Part shown: in pieces, positions 9,081 through 17,476 of the stretch
How positions within the stretch are numbered: the first letter of the stretch is position 1
Layout: each line of letters opens with the position of its first letter
NCBI RefSeq assembly: GCF_030814215.1
Contig: NZ_JAUSUT010000001.1
Location: 1,922,001 to 1,986,000, forward strand
DNA length: 64,000 nt
From: Amycolatopsis thermophila
GTDB taxonomy: Bacteria > Actinomycetota > Actinomycetes > Mycobacteriales > Pseudonocardiaceae
Reading direction: 5' to 3'
Made by a program: the position numbers and the translations under genes
Notes under the pieces: generated by a model
What the model saw: only the letters and a program-made list of their open reading frames with translations
What the model was told of the DNA's origin: nothing
Database searches by the model: none

Positions 9081-10261
9081 GACGACACCGGAAGCACGGC
9101 GTGGACCGCCCAACCCGCCGAGCCCGCCGGCCCCGCCCACACTGTCCCGCCGAGCGCCGTGACGCCCTCCGCCAGACCGCGCAGGCCAGTACCGCCCGCC
9201 TGTGAGCGCCTGAGCAGCCCCGGTCGTCGGACGCCGTCATTCGTCACCCGAACGATGAGATGCGGGCCGTTCGCGTGCACGTCCACCGAAACCTCACGTG
9301 CCCGGGGAGCATGACGGCGAACGTTCGTGAGCGCCTCCAACACGATCCGATACGCGATGCCGGCTACCTCCGCCGGCACTTCCGAGATCTGGTCATCGAG
9401 CTCCAGCCGGACCTCCGTCGAGCCGAGCGTCCCGAACCGCCCCACGAGCGCACGCAGATCTGCGAGTGTCGGTAGTCGCTCGTCGTGGGGCGGATCGGCG
9501 GCGATCCCGTCGCTGCGCAGCCACACAAGCGCCTTGTCGATCGAGCCGAGAACCCGGACCCCGGCCGCCTCGATGTTCACCAACGCGCGGCCGACAGCGT
9601 CCTCCGTGTTCCCCGGAATGAGCGCGGCTTGCGCTTCGAGCACCAACCCGGTCACCTCATGAGCCACCCAGTCGTGCAAGTCCCTGGCGAGCTGCATCCG
9701 TTGCTCACGCCGCGCCGACCGCACGGACTCCTCACGCGCTTCGTCAAGCGACCGCAGGTACAGACCGATCGCGATACCACTCGCCGCCAGAAGTCCCCAG
9801 CAGAAACACCAGGCGCCGACGTTCACGGTCCACGGAGACGCCCGGGCCCCGAGGTCGAGCCGCAACGGCGCCAGCACGATCACCGTTACGACTGCACCTC
9901 CGGCGAAAACGGCGTGAGCCCTCGGCGCCGTTCGAACCACCTGCACGAGCACGCACACGAGAAAGATCGTCTCCACGAGCAGCCAGGTGGGCAGCCCGCG
10001 ATCTCCCGTTCCGTTGTGCCCGAAAGTGGCCGTCGCCGACGCCACTGCGGCCACGGACGCTGTCGCGACGACGAACCGGGGGCCACGGCGACGACGCAGC
10101 GCATTCCCCATCGCCACCAGGAGAACGGTCAGTGCGGATGCGGCGGGAAGCACTGACGTCGGTGGCGTTCCCGCGAGTACCGCGCACATCGCGCCCAGAA
10201 CCGGAATGGGCCATCCCAGCTCCGCGGCCCAACGCCGGCTGGTTCGCGTCGTGGTGTCCAT
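9077..10261 (-). CDS. Two-component sensor histidine kinase (HisKA_3 type)
   Basis: The product is about 394 residues. The N-terminal 160 residues hold several hydrophobic segments (for example VLGAMCAVLAG and TWLLVETIFLVCVLVQVV), so the sensor is in the membrane with little external loop. The dimerisation/phosphoacceptor helix reads QRMQLARDLHDWVAHEV, with the phosphorylated His in LHDW. The ATPase domain has EALTNVRRHAP (N box) and GGTGLRGLAEGV (G box). It phosphorylates the coupled NarL-type regulator downstream. The start at 10261 has GGAGGAG eight bases upstream; a start 60 bases further upstream has none. Confidence 0.93.
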   Translation of the reverse strand: MDTTTRTSRRWAAELGWPIPVLGAMCAVLAGTPPTSVLPAASALTVLLVAMGNALRRRRGPRFVVATASVAAVASATATFGHNGTGDRGLPTWLLVETIFLVCVLVQVVRTAPRAHAVFAGGAVVTVIVLAPLRLDLGARASPWTVNVGAWCFCWGLLAASGIAIGLYLRSLDEAREESVRSARREQRMQLARDLHDWVAHEVTGLVLEAQAALIPGNTEDAVGRALVNIEAAGVRVLGSIDKALVWLRSDGIAADPPHDERLPTLADLRALVGRFGTLGSTEVRLELDDQISEVPAEVAGIAYRIVLEALTNVRRHAPRAREVSVDVHANGPHLIVRVTNDGVRRPGLLRRSQAGGTGLRGLAEGVTALGGTVWAGPAGSAGWAVHAVLPVSS

Positions 10262-10504
10262 GTCGAATCTCCTCCGTCTGCCGGTGATCCGAGAATGCAG
10301 GAGACCGACGATACGCGCCATCTACCGAAAGGAAGATATTGCGCAGAGAGCCACAAAGATCTCCCAAAAGGAGGGGAACAAAGATTCGATACTCGTGTAT
10401 GGTCGGAGATGTCGCAGGCGCCGAGAGTGCGCCGAATCCCTTGGTACGTCTACGAAATCACGCCGAGGAGCAATCATGGAGCACAACGGACCGGCCGCAC
10501 GGCC

Positions 10505-12802
10505 TCACATCTCGCTCTCACGCGAAATGACCGGTGGCCGACGCACGGAAATACCAGGTGGTTCGCCGGCGAAACGCTCGATCTCGACGAGGACGTGCTG
10601 GCCCGTGCACCCCTGCGACAGCCGCGAAGAGGGGATGTCCGCGGTGAGCACGTTGGGGTTGCCATGGACGCACAACGTGCCGACAGGGTCGAACCACGCG
10701 CCGGTCGGCAGCTGCGCCACACCACGACGGAGATTCGTGTCCAACACCGCCCCGGCCAGGCAGGCGCCCCGGTCGTTGAAGATGCGGACGAGGTCCCCGT
10801 CGGCGATACCACGCGGTTCCGCGTCGGCGGGGTGCAGCCGGACGGCTTCCCGCCCGGCGATCTTCCCGGCCTGGCTGACCGCTCCACCGTCCAACTGGCC
10901 GTGCAAACGAGTTCGGGGCTGGTTCGCGATGAGCTGCAACGGGAAAGACGCAGCGCGCTCGCCTCCGAGCCACTCGACGGGCTCGAGCCACGCCGGGTGA
11001 CCGGGGCAGTCGTCGTAACCGAACGACGCCACACGCTTTGAACTGATCTCGATCCTGCCACTGGGCGTGGCGAGACGGTTGGCGATGGGATCGGCGCGGA
11101 AATCGGCCCACAGTGTCCGATCCGGGTTCTCTTGGGGCAACCGGTACTCACCCGCGTGCCAGAAGTCGGCGAAGGAAGGTACGGCGAAACCCTTGTCCAT
11201 CAAGTGGTCTCGCCATGCGCCGTAGAGGTGTTGCAGCCATTCCCATGGCGTGCGCCCCTCGGTGAACCGGTCACCGATTCCGAGCCGGGTAGCGAGCCCG
11301 GCGAGGATCGCGTAGTCGTCCCGGGCCTGCGCGTACGGCTCGACTACCTGGTGCATCGCGATGAGGTGGGTATCACGGCGGCCCGCGCCGAAGTCCTCGC
11401 GTTCCAATGCGGTGGTGGTGGGCAGGACGATGTCGGCGTGGCGGGCGGTCGCGGTCCAGAACGGCTCGTGCACCACCACGGTGTCCGGCCGGGTGAAGGC
11501 CTTCCGCAGGCGGTTGAGGTCCTGGTGGTGGTGAAAGGGATTGCCGCCGGACCAGTACACGAGGCGGATGTCCGGATAGGAGCGTTCGGCGCCGTCGTAC
11601 TGGTAGGCCATCCCGGGGTTGAGGAGCATGTCCGCGATCCGGGCCACCGGAATGAACTGCCGGACGGGGTTGACGCCCTGGGACAGATACGGCACCCGGA
11701 AGTCGGGGCCGATGTCGCCGGTATCGCCCATCGAGCCGTAACCGTGCCCGAACCCACCGCCGGGCAGGCCGATCTGACCGAGCATGGCGGCCAAGGCGAT
11801 CGCGGCCCAGACGGGCTGTTCACCGTGCTCGATGCGTTGAAGGGACCAGGTGACAGTGATGAACGTGCGATGACTGGCCATGCGACGGGCGAGATCCACG
11901 ATGTCGGAGGCCGGGATGTCCGTGAGAGTGGCGGCCCACCCCGCGTCCTTGGGCATGCCGTCGTCCACCCCGAGGAGGTAACGCTCGAACTCCGGGTAGC
12001 CGGTGCAGTACCGGTCCAGGAACTGCCGGTCGTGCAGGTTCTCGGTGGCAAGGGTGTGCGCGAGCGCGAGCATGAGAGCGGTATCGGTCGCCGGGCGGAT
12101 CGGGTACCACCGGGCTCGAAGCCGGTCCGGCAGGTCGTTGCGGAGCGGGCTGATCAGGGCGACGTCGGCGCCCCGCTCAGCGAGCTGCGCGAGGAAACCG
12201 GGGGTGTGGTGACGGGTGACGCCGCCAGGGGTGACGAACACGTTCTTCTCGGGCACGCCCCCGAAGGCGACCAGGAGTTCGGTGTTCGCCACGATCGTCG
12301 GCCAGCTCGACCCGTTGCGCAGGACGTCGGCGGCGCTGCCGACGACGTGCGGGAGCAGCACTGAACTGGTGCCGTTGCTGTAGGTGTTGCGAGAGGAGGT
12401 GAAGCCGCCGAAGGCGTTGAGGAAACGGTGCAGCTGACTCTGGGCGTGGTGGAACCGGCCGGAGCTGGCCCAGCCGTAGGAGCCGCCGTAGATGGCCTCG
12501 TTGCCGTGCTCGGCTCGCACTCGGCGGAGCTCTGCCGCGAGCAGGTCGAGCGCCTTGTCCCACCCGACCTCGACGAAGTCTTCCTGACCGCGCTTCGGAT
12601 CGGGCCCGGGGCCTCGCTCCAGCCAGCCGCGTCGGATCGCGGGCGCGGCGATCCGCGTGGGGTCGGTCACTGTGCTGGGAAGGTTGCCGAGCAGGGGCGA
12701 GGGCGCTGGGTCTGCCGGATGTGGGGCGACCCGGAGAACGCCGTTCTCGTCGAGTCCGGCGGAGAAGGCTCCCCAGTGCGAGGTACTCGGCCGCAAGCGC
12801 AT
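10505..12802 (-). CDS. Molybdopterin oxidoreductase, DMSO-reductase family (biotin/methionine sulfoxide or TMAO reductase type)
   Basis: This 765-residue enzyme reduces S- or N-oxides using bis-molybdopterin-guanine-dinucleotide. It lacks an N-terminal iron-sulfur motif and has a serine molybdenum ligand (AIYGGSYGWASSGRFHHAQ, probable ligand Ser113), as in the TorA/DorA/BisC group. There is no twin-arginine signal at the start (MRLRPSTSHWG), so a cytoplasmic BisC-like enzyme is the best match. Later blocks such as WSGGNPFHHHQDLNRL and the C-terminal MGD-binding domain are present, and the length is normal. It is divergent from an NCS1 permease. The substrate cannot be told from sequence alone. 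Confidence 0.88.
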   Translation of the reverse strand: MRLRPSTSHWGAFSAGLDENGVLRVAPHPADPAPSPLLGNLPSTVTDPTRIAAPAIRRGWLERGPGPDPKRGQEDFVEVGWDKALDLLAAELRRVRAEHGNEAIYGGSYGWASSGRFHHAQSQLHRFLNAFGGFTSSRNTYSNGTSSVLLPHVVGSAADVLRNGSSWPTIVANTELLVAFGGVPEKNVFVTPGGVTRHHTPGFLAQLAERGADVALISPLRNDLPDRLRARWYPIRPATDTALMLALAHTLATENLHDRQFLDRYCTGYPEFERYLLGVDDGMPKDAGWAATLTDIPASDIVDLARRMASHRTFITVTWSLQRIEHGEQPVWAAIALAAMLGQIGLPGGGFGHGYGSMGDTGDIGPDFRVPYLSQGVNPVRQFIPVARIADMLLNPGMAYQYDGAERSYPDIRLVYWSGGNPFHHHQDLNRLRKAFTRPDTVVVHEPFWTATARHADIVLPTTTALEREDFGAGRRDTHLIAMHQVVEPYAQARDDYAILAGLATRLGIGDRFTEGRTPWEWLQHLYGAWRDHLMDKGFAVPSFADFWHAGEYRLPQENPDRTLWADFRADPIANRLATPSGRIEISSKRVASFGYDDCPGHPAWLEPVEWLGGERAASFPLQLIANQPRTRLHGQLDGGAVSQAGKIAGREAVRLHPADAEPRGIADGDLVRIFNDRGACLAGAVLDTNLRRGVAQLPTGAWFDPVGTLCVHGNPNVLTADIPSSRLSQGCTGQHVLVEIERFAGEPPGISVRRPPVISRESEM

Positions 12803-12859
12803 GGGTCTACAACTACCAGGAAGGATGGTGACTGCCTGTGGTGTGAGACGGTGAAGTCC

Positions 12860-14266
12860 ATGGACAGGACAGGGCTGACCGCCGAGGTGTTCGGCGGCAG
12901 GATGCCAGCGAGGTCGGGCGACCTCGTGCTCGAGTCACACGGCATCATGCCGGTGCCCGCCGGCAACCGGTTCGGACGACCGGCGCGTCTGCTCACGGTG
13001 TTCTTCGCGCCGAACCTGACGATGACCGCCGTGTTCTCGGGCACCTTGGGTGGAGCGCTCGGGCTCGGGTTCGGCACGGGGCTGGTGGCGTTGCTGCTGG
13101 GCACCGTGATCGGGGCTGTGCCGGTGGCCTACCTCACGACCTGGGGCCCCCTCACGGGAACGGCCCAGCTGCCGCTCGCGCGGCTGCCGTTCCGGCGGAC
13201 CGTGGTGCTGCCCGGGCTGGTGCAGTGGCTGAACTCGATCGCCTGGGACGCGCTCGTCGGACTGTTCGGGGGTGAAGCGCTCGCCCAGCTGTCGGGCATG
13301 CCGTTCTGGGTGGCCGTCGCCATCATCCTGCTGCTGCAGTGTGCGGTGGGTGTTCTCGGCTACGAGGTGATCCACCGGGTGCAGGCCGTGATGACGGCGG
13401 TGACCGCGGTGTTCTTCGTGGTCCTGACGGTGAAGTTGGTGGGCGGGCATCCGGTCGTGACGTCCGACTCGGTGTCCGGCGCCGACCTTGCCGGGGCGTT
13501 CGTCCTGTTCAGCACCATCGCGCTCAGCTTGTCGATCTCGTGGGCGAGCTACGCGTCGGACTTCAGCCGGTACCTGCCGCGGACCACCTCGCGGCCCCAG
13601 GCCTTCGTGTACACGCTGCTCGGGCTCACCCTGTCCTTCGGGTGGGGCGAGGCGATCGGGCTCGCGGCCGGGGAGACGCTCACCAACCAGACCACGGCCG
13701 GGATCAGCGCGCTGCTGGGTGGCGGGGTGCTGGGAACGATCGCGCTGGTCGTGATCGCCCTGACGGCCGTCTCGTCGAACGCGATGAACGACTACAGCGG
13801 CTCACTCGCGCTGCAGACGATCGGCGTGCGGGTCCGGCGGCCGGTGTCGGCCGTCGTGGTGACGGTGATCGCGTTCGCGCTGATCATGTGGATGCACGAC
13901 GGCGACCTCGCCTCGAAGTTCGAGGACGTGCTCCTGGTGATCGGGTACTGGATTCCACCGTTCGTCGGGGTGGTGGCCCTGGATTGGTGGAGCCGGACCC
14001 GGCGCGGGCGGCGGTTCGACGTGCTGGAGGAAGTCGCCACACCTCAGCCGGGGTGGCCGGCAGTGGTGGCGTTCGCCCTCGGGTGCGCGGGCGTCGTGCC
14101 GTTCATGAACACCAGCGTGTTCACCGGGCCGGTGGCCAGTGCCGCGCACGGGGCCGACCTCGCGTACTACGTCGGGTTCGTGGTCTCGGCGATCGTGTAC
14201 GCGCTGCTCAGGCTGGTCATCGTGAGGCGCGGTGTCCAGTCCGAGCAGCACGCCGCGCACGACTAG
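12860..14266 (+). CDS. NCS1 family nucleobase:cation symporter (cytosine/purine permease-like)
   Basis: This is a 468-residue polytopic membrane protein with about twelve hydrophobic segments. The first helices carry FFAPNLTMTAVFSGTLGGALGLG, broken here only by the display, and helix 3 has WLNSIAWDALVGLFGG, both typical of NCS1 carriers that import purines, pyrimidines or related compounds with H+ or Na+. The start ATG at 12860 is chosen because the family begins near here; a GTG at 12851 is also possible. In-frame codons further upstream lie antisense to the molybdoenzyme gene. The last four bases overlap the convergent reductase-rhodanese gene. Confidence 0.88.
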   Translation: MDRTGLTAEVFGGRMPARSGDLVLESHGIMPVPAGNRFGRPARLLTVFFAPNLTMTAVFSGTLGGALGLGFGTGLVALLLGTVIGAVPVAYLTTWGPLTGTAQLPLARLPFRRTVVLPGLVQWLNSIAWDALVGLFGGEALAQLSGMPFWVAVAIILLLQCAVGVLGYEVIHRVQAVMTAVTAVFFVVLTVKLVGGHPVVTSDSVSGADLAGAFVLFSTIALSLSISWASYASDFSRYLPRTTSRPQAFVYTLLGLTLSFGWGEAIGLAAGETLTNQTTAGISALLGGGVLGTIALVVIALTAVSSNAMNDYSGSLALQTIGVRVRRPVSAVVVTVIAFALIMWMHDGDLASKFEDVLLVIGYWIPPFVGVVALDWWSRTRRGRRFDVLEEVATPQPGWPAVVAFALGCAGVVPFMNTSVFTGPVASAAHGADLAYYVGFVVSAIVYALLRLVIVRRGVQSEQHAAHD

Positions 14267-16065
14267 GGGTTCGGGCCGGTCGCCACGGGGCGGTCGGGCT
14301 GGTTCGACCACTGGGACCACGAACCCGGGTACAGAGCAGCGTCGATCCCGGCGATGGCGAGCGCCGCCACCTCGTGGGCCGCTGTGACGCCGGAACCGCA
14401 GTAGACGCCGACAGGTCCCGCCGCGCCGAGGTCGCGGAAACGTGCGCCGAGCTCGTCGGCCGGACGGAAGCGTCCGTCCGCGGCGAGGTTGTCGCTGGTC
14501 GGCGCACTGATGGCGCCCGGGATGTGGCCCGCGCGCGGGTCGACGGGCTCCTGCTCGCCGCGGTAGCGCTCGCCGGCCCGGGCGTCGAGGAGCATCCCCT
14601 GGCCGGGCAGTGCGGCCGCCTCGTCGATGGAGAGAACGGGCAGGTGACCGGGTTCGAGGACGACGTCCCCCGGCTCGGGCAGACACCCGAAGCCGGTCTC
14701 CAACGGCCGGTTCCCCCAGGCGGCGAGGCCGCCGTCGAGGAGCCGCACGTCCACGACGCCGGCCCAGCGCAGGAGCCACCAGGCCCGCGCGGCGGCGAGG
14801 TTGCCGTTGTTGTCATAGACGACCACGGAGGATCCGGCGCGGATGCCCCAGCGGCGGGCTGCGGCCTGGAGTGCCTCGATGTCCGGCAGCGGGTGCCGTC
14901 CCTCGGCCGATGAGGGCGGTGTGGCCAGTTCGGTATCGAGGTCGACGTAGACCGCACCTGGCATGTGGCCGTCGAGGAAGTGGCGGTGACCGTTCGGGTC
15001 GCCCAGCGCCCAGCGCACGTCCAGCAGAACGGGCGGGTTGGCCGACTCGAGTTGCCGCTGGAGTTCGTCCGCGCTGATGAGCACCGGCGGACGGGACGGT
15101 GCGAGTTCGGCGGGATCCGCCGAACCAGGGGCTTCGCCGCGGGCCGCGGCGAGCGCGAGACGCCGTTGGAGTGCGGCGTTGAGCGGGGTCGGCACGCCGT
15201 GCAGCCTGCCCAGCAGGACGATCTCGCCGTTGAGGAAATCGCCCTCGACCGAGCCCGTGCCGCGGGCCAGGCTCTGCCGGGTCGAGCTGCCGCCGCGGGT
15301 GCGTCCGGGAATTTCCACCGCATCCGCCTGAGTGGTGTCTATTCCGGACTCTTTGCGCAAATCGGCCGGATCGATTCCCGCGGCGGCCAGAACGCGGCGG
15401 CCTTCGGCGCGGAGGTCCTTGCCGAGCTCCGCCGTCCGCTCGCTGTTGCCGAACAGCGCGTCGACGGCGTTGCCCAGGTTGGCGAGCAGCTTGCCCGCCT
15501 TCCAGCGCAGCAGGTCCGGCACGAGCTGGACACCGAAGCCGGCGCTCCGAAAATCGGCGGCGATCGCGTCGAGGCGCGGGTCGTCGCCTGATGGGCACTG
15601 TCCGAGCCACAGGATTCCGGTCTTCTCCGCGCCCTGGGCGCTGACCTCGCCCGGCTCCAGGTAGGACGCCGGCATCCACAACGCCGCCCCGAACACTGTC
15701 GCGAACCGGCGAAGCGCGGCTCGCTCGTTCTCCAGGCCGTTTTGCAGCATGACGACCGGCAGATCGGCCGCGACACCGGGCCCGGCGGGCCGCCAGGACC
15801 ACTCCTGCAGGACCTCCTCGGTGTCCTGGGTCTTGGTCGCCACCACCAGAACGTCGTCGGGCGCGAGCTCGACCTCCGCGGAACTCTCGGCGACGGGCAC
15901 GCGGACGAGCTGCTCGCCGGACGGCCGGAAGTACCGCAGGCCCCGCTCGCGGATCTTGGCCCCGTGCTCGCCGCGAGCGACCAGCACGACCGGCAGACCG
16001 GCGAGCTGCAGTTGGGCGGCGACGGTCGAGCCGACCGCACCCGCTCCGATGATGACGTAGCGCAT
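14263..16065 (-). CDS. Fusion of ketopantoate reductase-like (PanE/ApbA) and two-domain rhodanese sulfurtransferase
   Basis: This single 600-residue frame holds two enzymes. Residues 1-310 are a 2-dehydropantoate 2-reductase-like NADP enzyme: Rossmann start VIIGAGAVGSTVAAQL, catalytic Lys region WKAGKLLANLGNAVDAL, and the closing helix with VEGDFLNGEIVLLGRLHG. Residues 330-600 are a tandem rhodanese: an inactive first domain (LLDVRWALGDPNG) and a second with the loop VYCGSGVTAAHE. CGSGVTA is typical of thiosulfate/3-mercaptopyruvate sulfurtransferases. Both halves look full length. The start at 16065 is the Rossmann methionine; codons upstream are repeat-like. No adjacent pantothenate gene is seen. 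Confidence 0.85.
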   Translation of the reverse strand: MRYVIIGAGAVGSTVAAQLQLAGLPVVLVARGEHGAKIRERGLRYFRPSGEQLVRVPVAESSAEVELAPDDVLVVATKTQDTEEVLQEWSWRPAGPGVAADLPVVMLQNGLENERAALRRFATVFGAALWMPASYLEPGEVSAQGAEKTGILWLGQCPSGDDPRLDAIAADFRSAGFGVQLVPDLLRWKAGKLLANLGNAVDALFGNSERTAELGKDLRAEGRRVLAAAGIDPADLRKESGIDTTQADAVEIPGRTRGGSSTRQSLARGTGSVEGDFLNGEIVLLGRLHGVPTPLNAALQRRLALAAARGEAPGSADPAELAPSRPPVLISADELQRQLESANPPVLLDVRWALGDPNGHRHFLDGHMPGAVYVDLDTELATPPSSAEGRHPLPDIEALQAAARRWGIRAGSSVVVYDNNGNLAAARAWWLLRWAGVVDVRLLDGGLAAWGNRPLETGFGCLPEPGDVVLEPGHLPVLSIDEAAALPGQGMLLDARAGERYRGEQEPVDPRAGHIPGAISAPTSDNLAADGRFRPADELGARFRDLGAAGPVGVYCGSGVTAAHEVAALAIAGIDAALYPGSWSQWSNQPDRPVATGPNP

Positions 16066-16470
16066 GAGCCCATCGTGCCCGATGCCGTGAGGTGGGCCGC
16101 CAGGCGCGCGCTCGGCGAGCGGTTGCACGCGTGGGGCGAGGGAGAATTGAGCCGGGGAAGCAGGGGGCGGCCTGGAGCAAAGCGCTGCCAAAGGTGGAGA
16201 GCAGGAATGAAGCCGCGCACGCGGCACAACGCAAGCGGGCCAGCCAGGCGGTGGGCAAGGCGGGGCGCGGGCACGAATCAAGCCAGCCCGAGGCACGCGC
16301 AGAGGCAAGCCAGCCCCCAGGTAGGAGCACGAGGCACGCCAGCCCGGGGTACGACGCACATCGGCCTGGATAGGGCCCAAGCCGGGCACGCGGGGAAGCA
16401 AGCGGAGCCGGGTGCGGCTAAGCCGAAAAGGCAGGGCCGCGCGCGTAGGCAGCACAACCCAAGCCGCCAA

Positions 16471-16690
16471 CCGGCACTCAACCCGACGACCGGCACTCAG
16501 CCCGACGACCGGCACTCAGCCCGACGAGCAGCACTCAACCCGACGGCCGGCCCTCAACCGGGAACCGGGCAACCGGGGCAACCCGGCGACCGGGGCAACC
16601 CGGCGATCGGGAACCAGGAATCGGGAACCGAGCGGCCGGGAACCGGCAACCCGGCAGCCGGCAGCCGGGCAACCGGGAACCGGGCAGCCG
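16471..16690. repeat. Intergenic tandem repeats (within gene-free 16,066-16,843)
   Basis: Four and two-thirds copies of a 19-base unit (ccggcactcarcccgacga) lie at 16,471-16,559. A run of about 9-base units follows (gggaaccgg, gcaaccggg, gcaacccgg and variants) to about 16,690. The preceding 16,090-16,470 is rich in loosely related agccagcc and gggcacg words without a clear period. No gene is supported in 16,066-16,843. The first stretch would be transcribed only if the fusion gene or transpeptidase has a long leader. Confidence 0.75.
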
Positions 16691-16843
16691 GGCAGCCGCG
16701 AACCCCCGAGGCACCCAGCCAAACCCGACCCGAACGCACCCCGAACCCCGGTGCAACAAGATCGTGACCTGTGCGGGCTCAACCCCGGCGCCCCCGGCAA
16801 CGTCTATCGCCAGGTAGGGATCATTCGAACCTGGGGGACCCAC

Positions 16844-17476
16844 GTGGGCGTGAAGAAGATCGTACTGAGTGTGGCCGCCGTGGCGACCGCTCTGGTGCTC
16901 ACGGCGTGCGGCGGCGGCACCGAGCAGGCCGCGGACGTGCAGCAGATCGCCGCGACCACCGCCGCTCCCGGCACGACCACCTCGCCCCCGCCGGCGGTGG
17001 CCACCACCAGCAGCAGCACCCCGGCCTCGACGCCGACCAGCAGCACCACGACCTCGCCGACGACCCCCAAGACCACCACGAAGAAGAAGACCACCACGAC
17101 GACGACCACCAAGGCCCAGGCTCCCACCGGCGTCCCCTGCGCCGCCACCGTCGACGCGTGCGTCGACCTCTCGGCGCGCAAGGCGTGGCTCCTGCGGGAC
17201 GGCAAGGTCGTCTACGGCCCGGTCCAGATCATGCCCGGCATGCCCAGCAACCCGACCCCGGTCGGCACCTTCAGCGTCTCCGGCAAGGTCAAGGACTACC
17301 ACAGCCGCGAGTTCGACGCCCCCATGCCGAACTCGGTCTTCTTCCAGCCCGGCATCGCCTTCCACCAGGGCAGCCTGTCCAAGTACTCGCACGGCTGCAT
17401 CCACCTGTCGACCGCCGCGTCGCAGAAGTTCTTCAGCACGCTCTCGGCCGGGGACACCGTCCAGGTCGTCCGCTAG
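16844..17476 (+). CDS. L,D-transpeptidase (YkuD family) lipoprotein
   Basis: The 210-residue product starts with a lipoprotein signal peptide (KKIVLSVAAVATALVLTAC, lipobox LTAC with Cys22). Residues 30-100 form a Thr/Pro/Ser-rich linker ending in lysine and threonine runs, a likely cell-wall spacer. The catalytic YkuD domain (about 105-210) carries the nucleophile Cys185 in YSHGCIHLS. The enzyme makes 3-3 peptidoglycan crosslinks or attaches proteins to the wall outside the membrane. GGGGGA at 16833-16838 precedes GTG codons at 16844 and 16850; either may be the start. Its stop overlaps the convergent regulator by four bases. Confidence 0.9.
   Translation: MGVKKIVLSVAAVATALVLTACGGGTEQAADVQQIAATTAAPGTTTSPPPAVATTSSSTPASTPTSSTTTSPTTPKTTTKKKTTTTTTTKAQAPTGVPCAATVDACVDLSARKAWLLRDGKVVYGPVQIMPGMPSNPTPVGTFSVSGKVKDYHSREFDAPMPNSVFFQPGIAFHQGSLSKYSHGCIHLSTAASQKFFSTLSAGDTVQVVR

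Noticed and set aside
12428..12859. N-terminal extension of the NCS1 permease
   Set aside because: It lies antisense to the 5' end of the molybdoenzyme gene and lacks family similarity.
16471..16559. CRISPR array or riboswitch
   Set aside because: The 19-base units touch one another without spacers. No aptamer-like structure was recognised.
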